DNA from: Duganella margarita
GTDB lineage: Bacteria; Pseudomonadota; Gammaproteobacteria; Burkholderiales; Burkholderiaceae_D
DNA length: 38,021 nt
Assembly (NCBI RefSeq): GCF_009857535.1
Contig: NZ_WWCS01000030.1
Span: 1-38,021, forward strand
Direction: 5' to 3'
The notes below the pieces were generated by a model. The model worked only from the letters and a program-made list of their open reading frames with translations, searched no databases and was not told the origin of the DNA. This document shows, in pieces, positions 16,186-24,422 of the stretch. The translations under genes and the position numbers were made by a program. Position 1 is the first letter of the stretch. Every line of letters begins with the position of its first letter.

Positions 16186-17001
16186 ATGCAAAAAAAATTA
16201 GCGGTAGTCGCAGCAACGGTTGTTCTGCTTGGTTTGTCCGGTTGCGGCCTTTTCTCTGAAAAGATCGACGAAACAAAAGGTTGGAGCGCATCGAAATTAT
16301 ACTCGGAGGCGAGCGAAGAACTGGATGGCCAGCACTACGAGCGCGCAATTCAGTTGTTCGAGAAGCTGGAATCGAGCTATCCATTCGGCACCTACGCCCA
16401 GCAGGCGCAGATGAATATCGCCTATGCGTACTACAAATCGCAGGACCAGGCGCAAGCCCTGGCGGCGGTGGAGCGCTTCATCAAGCTGCACCCGAATCAT
16501 GCCAACGTCGATTATATGTACTACCTGCGTGGCCTGATCAACTTCAACGACCAGGTCAGCTTCCTGAACTTCATCTACGAACAGGATGCCACCGAGCGCG
16601 ACCCGAAAGCCACGCGCGAAGCGTATGCGGCCTTCAAGGAACTCGTCACCAAGTTCCCAAACAGCAAGTATACGCCGGATTCGCTGGACCGCATGCGTTA
16701 TCTGCTGAATGCGATGGCGTCGTATGAGATCCACGTGGCGCGCTACTACTACCGTCGTGGCGCCTACCTGGCGGCGGCGAACCGCGCGATGGGCATCATG
16801 AGCGACTTCCGCGACACGCCGGCGATTGAAGAGGCGCTGTTCATCATGATCCGCAGCTACGACAAGCTGGGCATGACCGAACTGAAGAACGACACCGAGC
16901 GCGTCTTCAAGCTGAACTACCCGAACTCCAAATTCCTGGACGAAGGCAAAAAAGCCGAGCGCCACTGGTGGCGTTTTTGGAGTTCCAACGCTTCGATGTA
17001 A
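16186..17001 (+). CDS. bamD: BamD, outer-membrane assembly lipoprotein
   Basis: A 271-residue outer-membrane lipoprotein of the BAM complex, which inserts beta-barrel proteins such as the secretins and TonB receptor encoded in this window. The lipobox L-S-G-C ends a short signal peptide near residue 20. The rest is built of TPR-like repeats, recognisable in SEELDGQHYERAIQLFEKLE, AYYKSQDQAQALAAVERF and RYYYRRGAYLAAANRA. The start at 16186 gives the normal signal peptide; an upstream in-frame ATG at 16159 would put acidic and polar residues ahead of it. The length is typical. Confidence 0.95.
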   Translation: MQKKLAVVAATVVLLGLSGCGLFSEKIDETKGWSASKLYSEASEELDGQHYERAIQLFEKLESSYPFGTYAQQAQMNIAYAYYKSQDQAQALAAVERFIKLHPNHANVDYMYYLRGLINFNDQVSFLNFIYEQDATERDPKATREAYAAFKELVTKFPNSKYTPDSLDRMRYLLNAMASYEIHVARYYYRRGAYLAAANRAMGIMSDFRDTPAIEEALFIMIRSYDKLGMTELKNDTERVFKLNYPNSKFLDEGKKAERHWWRFWSSNASM

Positions 17002-17014
17002 TTTTCAGAGCATC

Positions 17015-17093
17015 CGTCATTCCGGCGCAGGCCGGAATCCATGCTGAGTCAGCTTTACGCGCTCTATGGATTCCGGCTTTCGCCGGAATGACG
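17015..17093. repeat. REP-like inverted repeat pair between bamD and yaaA
   Basis: Two 28-base arms (17015-17042 and 17066-17093) are near-perfect inverted copies around a 23-base centre. Each arm is itself an imperfect hairpin, TTCCGGCGCAGGCCGGAA on the left and its counterpart with CTTT in the loop on the right. Extragenic repeats starting CGTCATTCCGGC are widespread in proteobacteria. Sited between convergent genes, it may also act as a bidirectional terminator, although no T run is present. Confidence 0.85.
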
Positions 17094-17097
17094 CATT

Positions 17098-17868
17098 TCA
17101 GGCCTCCAGCTTGCGGCGGAACAGCCAGGTTTTATCGTTGGAAGCGTCCGGCACGTAGCTGTAGCCGTCGAGGTCGAACTTTTTCAGCTTTTGCGGATCG
17201 GTGATGCCTTTGACGGCCGCGTAGCGCGCCATCAGCCCGCGTGCGCGCTTGGCGTAGAACGAGATGATTTTGTATTTGCCGTTTTTCCAGTCCTCGAACA
17301 ACGGCGTGACCACCGGTACGTCCAGCAGCTTCGGCTTGACGGATTTGAAGTATTCCTCGGACGCCAGGTTAACCAGCGTTTCGGCGCCCTGCTCCGTCGC
17401 CTGCCGGTTAAGCGCCTGGGTGATGGTCTCGCCCCAGAAATCGTACAGGCTCTTGCCGCGCGGCGTGCTCAGGCGGGTGCCCATTTCCAGACGGTGCGGG
17501 TGGATCAGGTCCAGCGGCCGCAACATGCCGTACAGCCCGGACAGGATGCGGATGCGCGCTTGCGCGTAAGCCAGCTGTTTCGGCTGCAAACTGCGCGCGT
17601 CGAGGCCGTCATAGACGTCGCCGTTGAAGGTCATCACCGCCTGGCGGCCTTCGCGGGTGTCCTTCGTCCAACTCGCATAGCGGGCCACGTTCAGCGCGGA
17701 AAGATTGTCGGACAAGTCCATCAGTTCACCCAGCTCGGCCGGCGAAAATTCCCGCAGCCGGTGGATCAGTTGTTCGGAGTGGTCGAGAAACGACGGTTCG
17801 GTGTGCAGCTTGGTGGTGGGTGGCGTCTCCAGGTCGAGACTTTTTGCCGGGGAAAGCACTATCAGCAT
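17098..17868 (-). CDS. yaaA: YaaA family peroxide stress protein
   Basis: A 256-residue cytoplasmic protein of the YaaA/UPF0246 (DUF328) family, linked in Escherichia coli to lowering free iron and limiting oxidative DNA damage. Signatures include the N-terminal M-L-I-V-L-S-P-A-K-S-L-D, the central G-L-Y-G-M-L-R-P-L-D and I-I-S-F-Y-A-K-R-A-R-G-L-M-A-R near residue 205. Length matches the family. It converges on bamD across the REP-like repeat and is divergent from the PIN-domain gene with only 36 bases between the starts. No OxyR-type site was recognised. Confidence 0.94.
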   Translation of the reverse strand: MLIVLSPAKSLDLETPPTTKLHTEPSFLDHSEQLIHRLREFSPAELGELMDLSDNLSALNVARYASWTKDTREGRQAVMTFNGDVYDGLDARSLQPKQLAYAQARIRILSGLYGMLRPLDLIHPHRLEMGTRLSTPRGKSLYDFWGETITQALNRQATEQGAETLVNLASEEYFKSVKPKLLDVPVVTPLFEDWKNGKYKIISFYAKRARGLMARYAAVKGITDPQKLKKFDLDGYSYVPDASNDKTWLFRRKLEA

Positions 17869-17904
17869 AAGATTCCAAAATACATTTATACGTAACTAGC
17901 CTCC

Positions 17905-18339
17905 ATGATACCTGTTCCAAAGAAAGTCGTTATCGACACCAACGTTTGCCTCGACCTGTTCGTCTTTAACGATCCGCGCTGGGCCAAACTGGTCGCCGCC
18001 ATCGAAAGCGGCGAGGTCGAGGCGGTTACCCGCGCCGATTGCCGCGACGAGTACAACATCGTGCTGCACTACAAGCATTTGCCGCTGGACGACGACAGCC
18101 GGCCGCTGGCCGCCGCCCGCTTCGACGCGCTGATCAAGGTGGTGGCGCCGCCGGAGTCCAGCATCAAGCTGCCGGTGTGCAGCGATAGGGCCGACCAGAA
18201 GTTTCTCGAAATCGCCCGCGACGCCGGCGCCGAGGTGCTGATCACCAAGGACAAGGCGCTGCTGAAACTGGCCCGCCGCCTGGCCCGCGAAGGTATGTTC
18301 AAGGTGATATTGCCGGAGAAGTGGATTGCGCTAGAATAG
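17905..18339 (+). CDS. PIN-domain protein (COG1569-like), no antitoxin partner seen
   Basis: A 144-residue PIN-domain protein, a fold that usually cuts RNA. The expected acidic residues are present: D11 in V-V-I-D-T-N, E49 in C-R-D-E-Y, D94 and D97 in C-S-D-R-A-D-Q-K-F-L-E, and D116 in I-T-K-D-K. The pattern matches the group annotated as putative toxin-antitoxin component (COG1569). Such toxins normally follow a small antitoxin gene, but the 36 bases upstream lead straight into the divergent yaaA, and downstream comes an aminotransferase 38 bases away. The start codon lacks a clear ribosome-binding site. It may be a domesticated nuclease without toxin function. Confidence 0.85.
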   Translation: MIPVPKKVVIDTNVCLDLFVFNDPRWAKLVAAIESGEVEAVTRADCRDEYNIVLHYKHLPLDDDSRPLAAARFDALIKVVAPPESSIKLPVCSDRADQKFLEIARDAGAEVLITKDKALLKLARRLAREGMFKVILPEKWIALE

Positions 18340-18377
18340 CTCATCGACTTTTCGGTCAGTCACCCATACAGCCACCA

Positions 18378-19556
18378 ATGATCAGCAGCAATACTTTGCC
18401 GACAACGCCCACCTTGACCACCCGCCTGCCGGCGGTCGGCACCACGGTGTTCACCCGCATGTCCCAGTTGGCCGCGCAAGCGGGCGCGGTCAATCTGGGC
18501 CAAGGCTTTCCCGATTTCGGCTGCGAGCGCAGCCTGCTGACCGCGGTCAACGACGCCATGCAGGCCGATTTCAACCAGTACCCGATGATGAGCGGCGCGC
18601 CGGTGCTGCGCCAGGCCATCGTCGCCAAGATCGCCGCACTGTATGGCCATCACTACCACGTCGACAGCGAGATTACCGTGACCGCCGGCGCCACCCAGGC
18701 GCTGACCACGGCCATCTTCTGCTGCGTGCATCCGGGCGACGAAGTGATCGTCATCGAGCCGGTCTACGACAGCTATGTGCCGGCGATTACGCTGGCCGGC
18801 GGGGTGCCGGTGGCGGTGGAAATGGAAGTCGGCGCGGCCGGCTACACCGTGCCGTGGGCTAAGGTGGCCGCCGCCGTCAACAGCAGGACGCGCCTGATCA
18901 TCATCAACACGCCGCACAACCCCACCAGCACCGTGCTGCGCGCCGCCGATCTGCAGGCGCTGGCCGATATCGTGCGCGGCACCGACGTGCTGATCCTGTC
19001 GGATGAAGTCTACGAACACATGGTGTACGACGGCCACCAGCACGAGTCTGTCAGCCGCTACCCGGAACTGGCGGCGCGCGCCTTCGTCGTCTCCAGCTTC
19101 GGCAAGACCTATCACGTCACGGGCTGGAAGATCGGCTACGTGGCGGCGCCGGCGGCGCTGATGGCCGAGTTCCGCAAAGTTCACCAGTACAACGTTTTCA
19201 GCGTCAACACGCCGATGCAACATGGCATTGCCAGCTACATGGCCGATCCGGCGCCGTATCTCGAACTGCCAGGCTTTTACCAGCGCAAGCGCGACCTGTT
19301 CCGCGACGGCCTGAAAAATTCGCGTTTTGAGTTGTTGCCAGCCGACGGAACTTACTTTCAATGCGTGCGCTACGATAAAATCTCCTCACAGACGGAAGCC
19401 GAATTTGCCGAATGGCTGACCACCGACATCAAGGTGGCGGCGATTCCCGTGTCGGCGTTTTACCAGCAGGGCAAGGAGTCGGGCATCGTGCGCTTCTGCT
19501 TCGCCAAAAGAGATGAGACCCTGGCACTCGCGCTGGAGCGCCTGGGCAAAGTTTAA
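18378..19556 (+). CDS. PLP-dependent aminotransferase (methionine/glutamine-phenylpyruvate type)
   Basis: A 392-residue class I/II aminotransferase close to the YbdL/kynurenine aminotransferase group, which use methionine, glutamine or aromatic amino acids with keto acids. Visible features: V-N-L-G-Q-G-F-P-D-F near residue 40, Y-P-M-M-S-G near residue 75, N-T-P-H-N-P-T near residue 177, L-S-D-E-V-Y-E near residue 217 and S-S-F-G-K-T-Y-H-V-T-G-W-K-I-G-Y near residue 245, whose first lysine is the expected PLP-binding residue. The ATG at 18378 is taken because the upstream frame overlaps the PIN gene. A methionine salvage role, as for YbdL-like enzymes, is plausible but not shown. Confidence 0.88.
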   Translation: MISSNTLPTTPTLTTRLPAVGTTVFTRMSQLAAQAGAVNLGQGFPDFGCERSLLTAVNDAMQADFNQYPMMSGAPVLRQAIVAKIAALYGHHYHVDSEITVTAGATQALTTAIFCCVHPGDEVIVIEPVYDSYVPAITLAGGVPVAVEMEVGAAGYTVPWAKVAAAVNSRTRLIIINTPHNPTSTVLRAADLQALADIVRGTDVLILSDEVYEHMVYDGHQHESVSRYPELAARAFVVSSFGKTYHVTGWKIGYVAAPAALMAEFRKVHQYNVFSVNTPMQHGIASYMADPAPYLELPGFYQRKRDLFRDGLKNSRFELLPADGTYFQCVRYDKISSQTEAEFAEWLTTDIKVAAIPVSAFYQQGKESGIVRFCFAKRDETLALALERLGKV

Positions 19557-19570
19557 GATTGGGATCTACC

Positions 19571-20542
19571 ATGTCCGAGACCACCCAACTGGAGGCACCG
19601 GTGTTTGCGGAAGCCTCGCCGTCGGTGCTGCACCAGCTCAACCTGTGCAACCGCCGGCTGGAACGCCTGCTGCACAATCTGCGCAACGAACACAATGCCG
19701 AGGCGGAAATCCGCGACATCGCGCGCGACGTGATCCGCGCGGTCGAGATCAATCCGGACGTGGCGCTGGCCTGTATCTTCCTCAGCCAGATCAACGGCAC
19801 CTACGCGGTGCGGCACTGTATCGAAACTGCCGTGGTGACGGTGGTGATCGCCCACAGCATGGACCTGAAACCGGCCACCATCCTGACCGTGACGGCCGCC
19901 GCGCTGACCATGAATGTCGGCATGCTGCGCCATCACGAGGGTTTCCAGAACAAGCATACGCCGCTGAGCCGTGAGGAAATGGCCATCGTGCACCGTCATC
20001 CGGAAGAAAGCGCCGACATGCTGCGCGACGTCGGCATCGACGATGACGACTGGATTTCCTGCGTGCTGATGCACCACGAAAATGACGAAGGCAGCGGCTA
20101 TCCGGCCGGCATCGCCAGCCCGGAAGTGACGCTGAACGCCAAGCTGCTCAGCTTTGCCGACCGCTACTGCGCGCAGGTATCGGCGCGCAACTACCGCAAG
20201 TCCATCCTGCCCAGTCTGGCGCTGCGCAATCTGATCGAGGACAAGCAGGCGCCGGTCGATCCGCATCTGGCCGACTGCTTCCGGCGCGAACTGGGCGACT
20301 TCCCGCCAGGCTGCCTGGTGCGGCTGGGCGGCGGCGAAATCGGCGTGGTCAGCCGCCGCCAGGGCTGTAGCCGCGGCCTGCAGGTGCACTACCTGCGCGA
20401 CGCCGCCGGCACCCTGCTGTCGCCGGCACTGCCGCGCTGCCTCGACGACGGTCCGCTGGCCATCAGCGAAGGCCTCAGCGAAGATCAGGCCTCCACCCGC
20501 TTCAGCATGAAGCAGATCTGGGGCGCGCAAGCCAGCCTGTAA
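19571..20542 (+). CDS. HD-GYP-like domain protein with degraded HD motif
   Basis: A 323-residue protein resembling cyclic di-GMP phosphodiesterases of the HD-GYP class. Conserved elements are H82, the H-x-H-P segment at 141-144, H-H-E at 168-170 and G-S-G-Y-P at 174-178, then F-A-D-R-Y at 195-199. The usual HDIGK is replaced by M-N-V-G-M at 114-118, so the metal-binding His-Asp pair and the lysine are missing. It may be inactive and act as a binding or scaffold protein. No receiver or membrane segment is visible; the N-terminal 60 residues and C-terminal 100 residues match no family I know. The gene abuts the convergent mshN with no gap, and MshE of that locus is a cyclic di-GMP-binding type, so a functional link is tempting but unproven. 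Confidence 0.8.
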   Translation: MSETTQLEAPVFAEASPSVLHQLNLCNRRLERLLHNLRNEHNAEAEIRDIARDVIRAVEINPDVALACIFLSQINGTYAVRHCIETAVVTVVIAHSMDLKPATILTVTAAALTMNVGMLRHHEGFQNKHTPLSREEMAIVHRHPEESADMLRDVGIDDDDWISCVLMHHENDEGSGYPAGIASPEVTLNAKLLSFADRYCAQVSARNYRKSILPSLALRNLIEDKQAPVDPHLADCFRRELGDFPPGCLVRLGGGEIGVVSRRQGCSRGLQVHYLRDAAGTLLSPALPRCLDDGPLAISEGLSEDQASTRFSMKQIWGAQASL

Positions 20543-21742
20543 TCAGCGCGACAGCTGTTCGATCTTCTTGTCGACGAAGGCTTTCAGCTCCGGCGTGAGG
20601 CCGGCGTTGCCGCGCGCGCGGGTGTAGGCTTCGCGCGCTTCCGGCAGATGCTGGTCGGCTTGCAACGAAATGCCCAGCCCCATCCACCAGACGGCGTTGC
20701 TCGGCGAAATGGCCAGCGCATCGCGATAGTGCTGGGCGGCCTCGGCGTGACGCTGGTCGCGTTGCAGCACGCCGGCCAGGAAGGCCTGGTAATCGGCGTT
20801 GCCGGTGGCGTATGGCAGGGTTTTCAATAGCGTGTCCAGCGCCGGGCCGCCTTTTTCCAGTTGCAGACGGGCCAGCACCATGGCCAGGCCGGGCTGGCGT
20901 GGCTCGACGCCGAGCGCCAGCCGCAGTTGGCGGATGGCGTCGTCGGTGCGGCGGTTTTCCAACAGCAGGCTGACGTAGGTCTGGCGCGCGGCGTCGTTGC
21001 GCGGATCGAGCTCGACGGCTTTGTCCAGATCCGCCAGCGCGGCGCTGACGCGGCCTTCCTGCAATGCCACCAGCGCGCGGCGGTAGCTGTTTTCCGACAT
21101 CTGCTTGGGCGTCAGTTCGCGCAGCACTACGCCGTCCGCCGGCGTGGCTGCTCCGGCAGCAGGGCCGCGTGCAGCCTTGCGCGCCGGCGTCGGCGTCGCC
21201 ACTTTGGCAACAGTCTCCCCAACCTCGCCGTCCGCCGTGTGCGCATGCGCGGCACGCGATGGCTTGGCGGCGGCGCGAGGCGCCATCGCTTGCACCGTAT
21301 CGCCCTCTTCCGCCGACACATCCTTGCGTGGGACCGGCTGCGCGCCACGGGAACCCGCTGTGGCCGCGTCGCCGGATGCTGCCCCGTGCGCGACGGACGC
21401 TGCGTCGCTGCTTGCCGTGGCTGGCGCCGCATCAACGTGCGCCGGTGCGGCAGCAGTGATGGCCTTGGCAGGCGGTTCCTGGAAGCGCGGTCGGTCCGGA
21501 ATGCGATTCCCCTGTACCGTCGGCACCGGCCCCGCCGGCGCGCGATGCGACTGCCAATACTGCCAGCCAAACCATCCGCCCGCCGCCAGCACCAGCACGC
21601 CGGCCAGCGCGCCGCCCACCACCAGCGGCCGGCGGTCCCGCTCGCCCGCCGGCACCGATTTCACCTCCGCCTGCTGCACAGCGGAAGCCGCGCCACCACC
21701 GCGCGCGTCCAGATCCTGCAGCATTTTATTAATCAAGCTCAT
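20543..21742 (-). CDS. mshN: MshN, TPR protein of MSHA pilus biogenesis
   Basis: A 399-residue bitopic protein. The start at 21742 gives the N-terminus M-S-L-I-N-K-M-L-Q-D-L-D characteristic of MshN and overlaps the mshM stop by four bases (ATGA); the longer frame is discarded. A single transmembrane segment lies at about residues 40-60, then a long Ala/Pro-rich periplasmic linker to about residue 200, then TPR-type repeats (ALVALQEGRVSAALADLDKA, AAQHYRDALAISPSNAVWW, EAREAYTRARGN). It is the last gene of the MSHA block and probably helps secretin assembly with MshM and MshL, in analogy to GspB in type II secretion. Confidence 0.88.
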   Translation of the reverse strand: MSLINKMLQDLDARGGGAASAVQQAEVKSVPAGERDRRPLVVGGALAGVLVLAAGGWFGWQYWQSHRAPAGPVPTVQGNRIPDRPRFQEPPAKAITAAAPAHVDAAPATASSDAASVAHGAASGDAATAGSRGAQPVPRKDVSAEEGDTVQAMAPRAAAKPSRAAHAHTADGEVGETVAKVATPTPARKAARGPAAGAATPADGVVLRELTPKQMSENSYRRALVALQEGRVSAALADLDKAVELDPRNDAARQTYVSLLLENRRTDDAIRQLRLALGVEPRQPGLAMVLARLQLEKGGPALDTLLKTLPYATGNADYQAFLAGVLQRDQRHAEAAQHYRDALAISPSNAVWWMGLGISLQADQHLPEAREAYTRARGNAGLTPELKAFVDKKIEQLSR

Positions 21743-22632
21743 TTCGTCAACGCCCAGGTCAGTCCGCACGCGGCGATCAGCAAGCTGACACCGGCCGCCA
21801 TCCACGGCCAGCGCAATCCGCGCGCCGGCGCCACGGTGTCGCTGGCCGCCAGACTCACATGGCGCCGCGTCACCTGCTGCTTACCTTCGCCGAAACACAG
21901 CATCAGCGACTTGTTCGCCATAATATTCACCAGCCGCGGAATCCCGCCGCTGGCCTTGTACAGCCGCGAGATCGCCGCCCGGTGGAACAGCCGTCCACCG
22001 GTATAGCCTGCCACGCGCAGGCGGTGCGCGATGTAATACTCGATATCATCCCGCGACAACGGCCCCAGGTGATAGTGAAACGTGATGCGCTGCGCCAGCT
22101 GGCGTATCGCCGTTGCCTGCAAATGCTGGTTCAGCTCCGGCTGTCCGAACAGCACGATCTGCAACAGCTTGCGCTTCTCGGTCTCCAGATTGGTCAGCAA
22201 GCGCAACGCCTCCAGGCTCTCGGTCGGAATCGCCTGCGCCTCGTCCAGCAACAGCAGCACCTGCTTGCCCTCGCGCGCCAGATCCATCAGGCGGTGCGTG
22301 ATCGACTTTAACAGCTGATGCTGATCGACATCCTTCTCCAGCACCACCTCCAGCTCATCGGCCAACGCCAGCATCAGCGTGCGCGGCTCCAGGTACGGAT
22401 TGGGAATATACGCCGTCACAAACTCCGGCCCCACGGTGGCGATGAATTTACGGCACAGCAGCGTCTTGCCAGTCCCCACCTCGCCGGTGATCTTGATGAA
22501 GCCTTCGCCACTCTTGGCCGCCACCAGCAAGGTATTCAACGCCTCCTGCGAATGCGGGCTGGTGAAGAAATAGCTGGTATCCGGCGTAATGCTGAACGGT
22601 GCTTCGCGCAGGCCGAAATGTTTGCTGTACAT
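21739..22632 (-). CDS. mshM: MshM, ExeA/GspA-like AAA ATPase of MSHA biogenesis
   Basis: A 297-residue ATPase. It starts M-Y-x-K-H-F-G-L-R-E-A-P-F-S-I-T-P-D, the hallmark of the ExeA/GspA/MshM group. Walker A is G-E-V-G-T-G-K-T near residue 50 and Walker B L-L-L-L-D-E-A-Q near residue 127; a sensor region with G-G-I-P-R-L-V-N-I lies near residue 228. A C-terminal transmembrane segment (about 273-295) anchors it. It is shorter than ExeA and lacks a peptidoglycan-binding domain. It sits two bases after mshL and overlaps mshN, consistent with a role in localising or assembling the MshL secretin. Confidence 0.9.
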   Translation of the reverse strand: MYSKHFGLREAPFSITPDTSYFFTSPHSQEALNTLLVAAKSGEGFIKITGEVGTGKTLLCRKFIATVGPEFVTAYIPNPYLEPRTLMLALADELEVVLEKDVDQHQLLKSITHRLMDLAREGKQVLLLLDEAQAIPTESLEALRLLTNLETEKRKLLQIVLFGQPELNQHLQATAIRQLAQRITFHYHLGPLSRDDIEYYIAHRLRVAGYTGGRLFHRAAISRLYKASGGIPRLVNIMANKSLMLCFGEGKQQVTRRHVSLAASDTVAPARGLRWPWMAAGVSLLIAACGLTWALTK

Positions 22633-22634
22633 GA

Positions 22635-24407
22635 TTAGCGTCCCTTGTTCCGGCCAGGGTCCAGTTCTTTCATACGGCGGCCGCTGTCGAGCAGGTCCTG
22701 GTTCCAGTCGGACGAGGTCTCGACGATGGTCGGCTTGATCAGCACCACCAGTTCACGCTTCTGCAGCACCTCGCTCTTGCTGCCGAACAGCGCCCCCAGC
22801 ACCGGCAAGGTGCTGGCGCCCGGCACGCCGGAATTGTCGGTGGTCGTGGCCTGACGCATCAGACCGCCGATGGCCACCACCTGCCCATTCTGGCCGCGCA
22901 CCATGCTGTCCATCTCCGACGTTGACGACGCCGCCAGCGGCAGCGTGAAGGTGCCCAGCGAACCCAGGTTCAGGCCCTTGTTCACGGTCGACACCTGGCT
23001 GACCGAGGGATGCACGTGCAGGATGATATTGCCATCCTCATCGATCTGCGGCGTCACGTCCAGCACCACGCCGGAGAAGAACGGTTGCAGCGTCACGGTC
23101 GGCGTGGTGACGCCAGTGCCGGTGCCGCTGGTGGTGGTGGTGGTGCTGACGCCGGTGACGAAGAATTCATCGGTACCGATCTTCAGCAGCGCCTTCTGGT
23201 TGTTCAGCGTGGCGATCCGCGGGCTGGACAGCACATGCACCGTGCCCTGCCCCTCCAGGAAGGAAATCAGCGCAGCGAAATTGCTGGTCTGGAACGCCAG
23301 GCCAAACAGCGATCCGATTGCATCGCCCGAGGCGCCGATGGTGCTGCCCGGCGAAGCGTTGATGCCGCCCGCCCCGCTGCTGCTCAGCGGCGTGCCCAGC
23401 GGCCCGAGCGTGGTGCCAGGCTGCAGCGTACCAGCGGAAAAGCGGTTGTTGCCGCCGGCTGCAAACTTGCCGAACGCCGCCCAGTTGACCCCGCTCTGGA
23501 AGTTGCTGTTCAGTTCCACCTCCAGAATCTTGGCTTCCAGGATCACCTGGCGATCGACCGAGATCTGCGTGGCCTTCAGGTACAGGTCCACATTGCGCAA
23601 CTCGTCCGGCATGGCGCGGATCACGATCACGCCCGATTGCGGGCTGATGGTCACGCTGCGGCCATCCTTGCCGATATCAACCAAAGCCTCCAGCGCCGTC
23701 TTCAACTCCAGCCAGAAATCGCTTTCCGACGTGGTGGAGACATTGGCGGAGTCGCGCTGCTGCTGGTTGCCGCCACCGTTGGGATTATTGGGGTCGTTGC
23801 CGCCGTTATTGCCGCCGTTGTTATTACCGTTATTGGCGCTGTTGTTCTGGTTGTTGCCGCTGCTGCTGGTGCCGGCGTTGGACACCGAGGTCGACGACAC
23901 GCGCAGGCTGGACACCCCTTTGCGCTTGGCCGTCAGATAATTAATCTTGAACATCTTGGTCTGCATGGTCAGCGGACGGATGTAGATGCGCGTGCCTTCC
24001 ACCTTGTAGTCGTAGCCGTAGAGTTCGCGCACCGCATCGAGCGCCTCGAACAACGTCACATCCTTCAGGTTGGCGGTGATCGTGCCGGTCACTTCCGGAT
24101 TGATCAGCATGTTGTAGCGCGTGCCGGCCACGATCGAGTTGTAGAACTGCTGCACCGGCACATTGTTGAACGACACATTGAAGCGCTCCTCCAGCACCGC
24201 GCGCGCCTTCGGCAACTGGTCGGCCATCTGCGACACCGGCGGCAGCAAGGCGCTGGCGACCGCGTCGCTCTGGGTCACCACCGCCGGCTTGGCGGCGGCC
24301 GCGTTGACCTCGTTGCTGATCTTGTCGTAGGTGTCGCGCGTGGACGGCGTCTGGCAGGCGCTGAGCAGCAGCATGGTCACGACAGCGATGGTGAGGAGTT
24401 TTTGCAT
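22635..24407 (-). CDS. mshL: MshL, outer-membrane secretin of the MSHA pilus
   Basis: A 590-residue secretin lipoprotein that forms the outer-membrane exit pore. A signal peptide ends in the lipobox L-L-S-A-C. An STN-type N domain is at about residues 70-145 (VPVQQFYNSIV, NLKDVTLFEALDAV), then a linker at about 175-217 made almost wholly of Asn, Gly, Ser and Gln, then an N1/N3-like domain, and the secretin domain with L-S-S-P-R-I-A-T-L-N-N-Q-K-A near residue 395 and V-A-I-G-G-L-M-R near residue 515. The ATG at 24407 is preferred to that at 24413 because GAAGA lies at better spacing. It follows mshK by 15 bases. Confidence 0.92.
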   Translation of the reverse strand: MQKLLTIAVVTMLLLSACQTPSTRDTYDKISNEVNAAAAKPAVVTQSDAVASALLPPVSQMADQLPKARAVLEERFNVSFNNVPVQQFYNSIVAGTRYNMLINPEVTGTITANLKDVTLFEALDAVRELYGYDYKVEGTRIYIRPLTMQTKMFKINYLTAKRKGVSSLRVSSTSVSNAGTSSSGNNQNNSANNGNNNGGNNGGNDPNNPNGGGNQQQRDSANVSTTSESDFWLELKTALEALVDIGKDGRSVTISPQSGVIVIRAMPDELRNVDLYLKATQISVDRQVILEAKILEVELNSNFQSGVNWAAFGKFAAGGNNRFSAGTLQPGTTLGPLGTPLSSSGAGGINASPGSTIGASGDAIGSLFGLAFQTSNFAALISFLEGQGTVHVLSSPRIATLNNQKALLKIGTDEFFVTGVSTTTTTSGTGTGVTTPTVTLQPFFSGVVLDVTPQIDEDGNIILHVHPSVSQVSTVNKGLNLGSLGTFTLPLAASSTSEMDSMVRGQNGQVVAIGGLMRQATTTDNSGVPGASTLPVLGALFGSKSEVLQKRELVVLIKPTIVETSSDWNQDLLDSGRRMKELDPGRNKGR

Positions 24408-24422
24408 ATGCATTCTTCGCGT

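Noticed and set aside
16123..16191. rluD start at the ATG at 16191
   Set aside because: This would run across the divergent bamD start and its promoter region, with no ribosome-binding site; the GTG at 16122 has AGGA at good spacing.
23755..23880. Short repeats in mshL considered as a CRISPR or tandem repeat array
   Set aside because: The repeats are runs of Asn and Gly codons in frame within a secretin linker, with no fixed repeat and spacer lengths.
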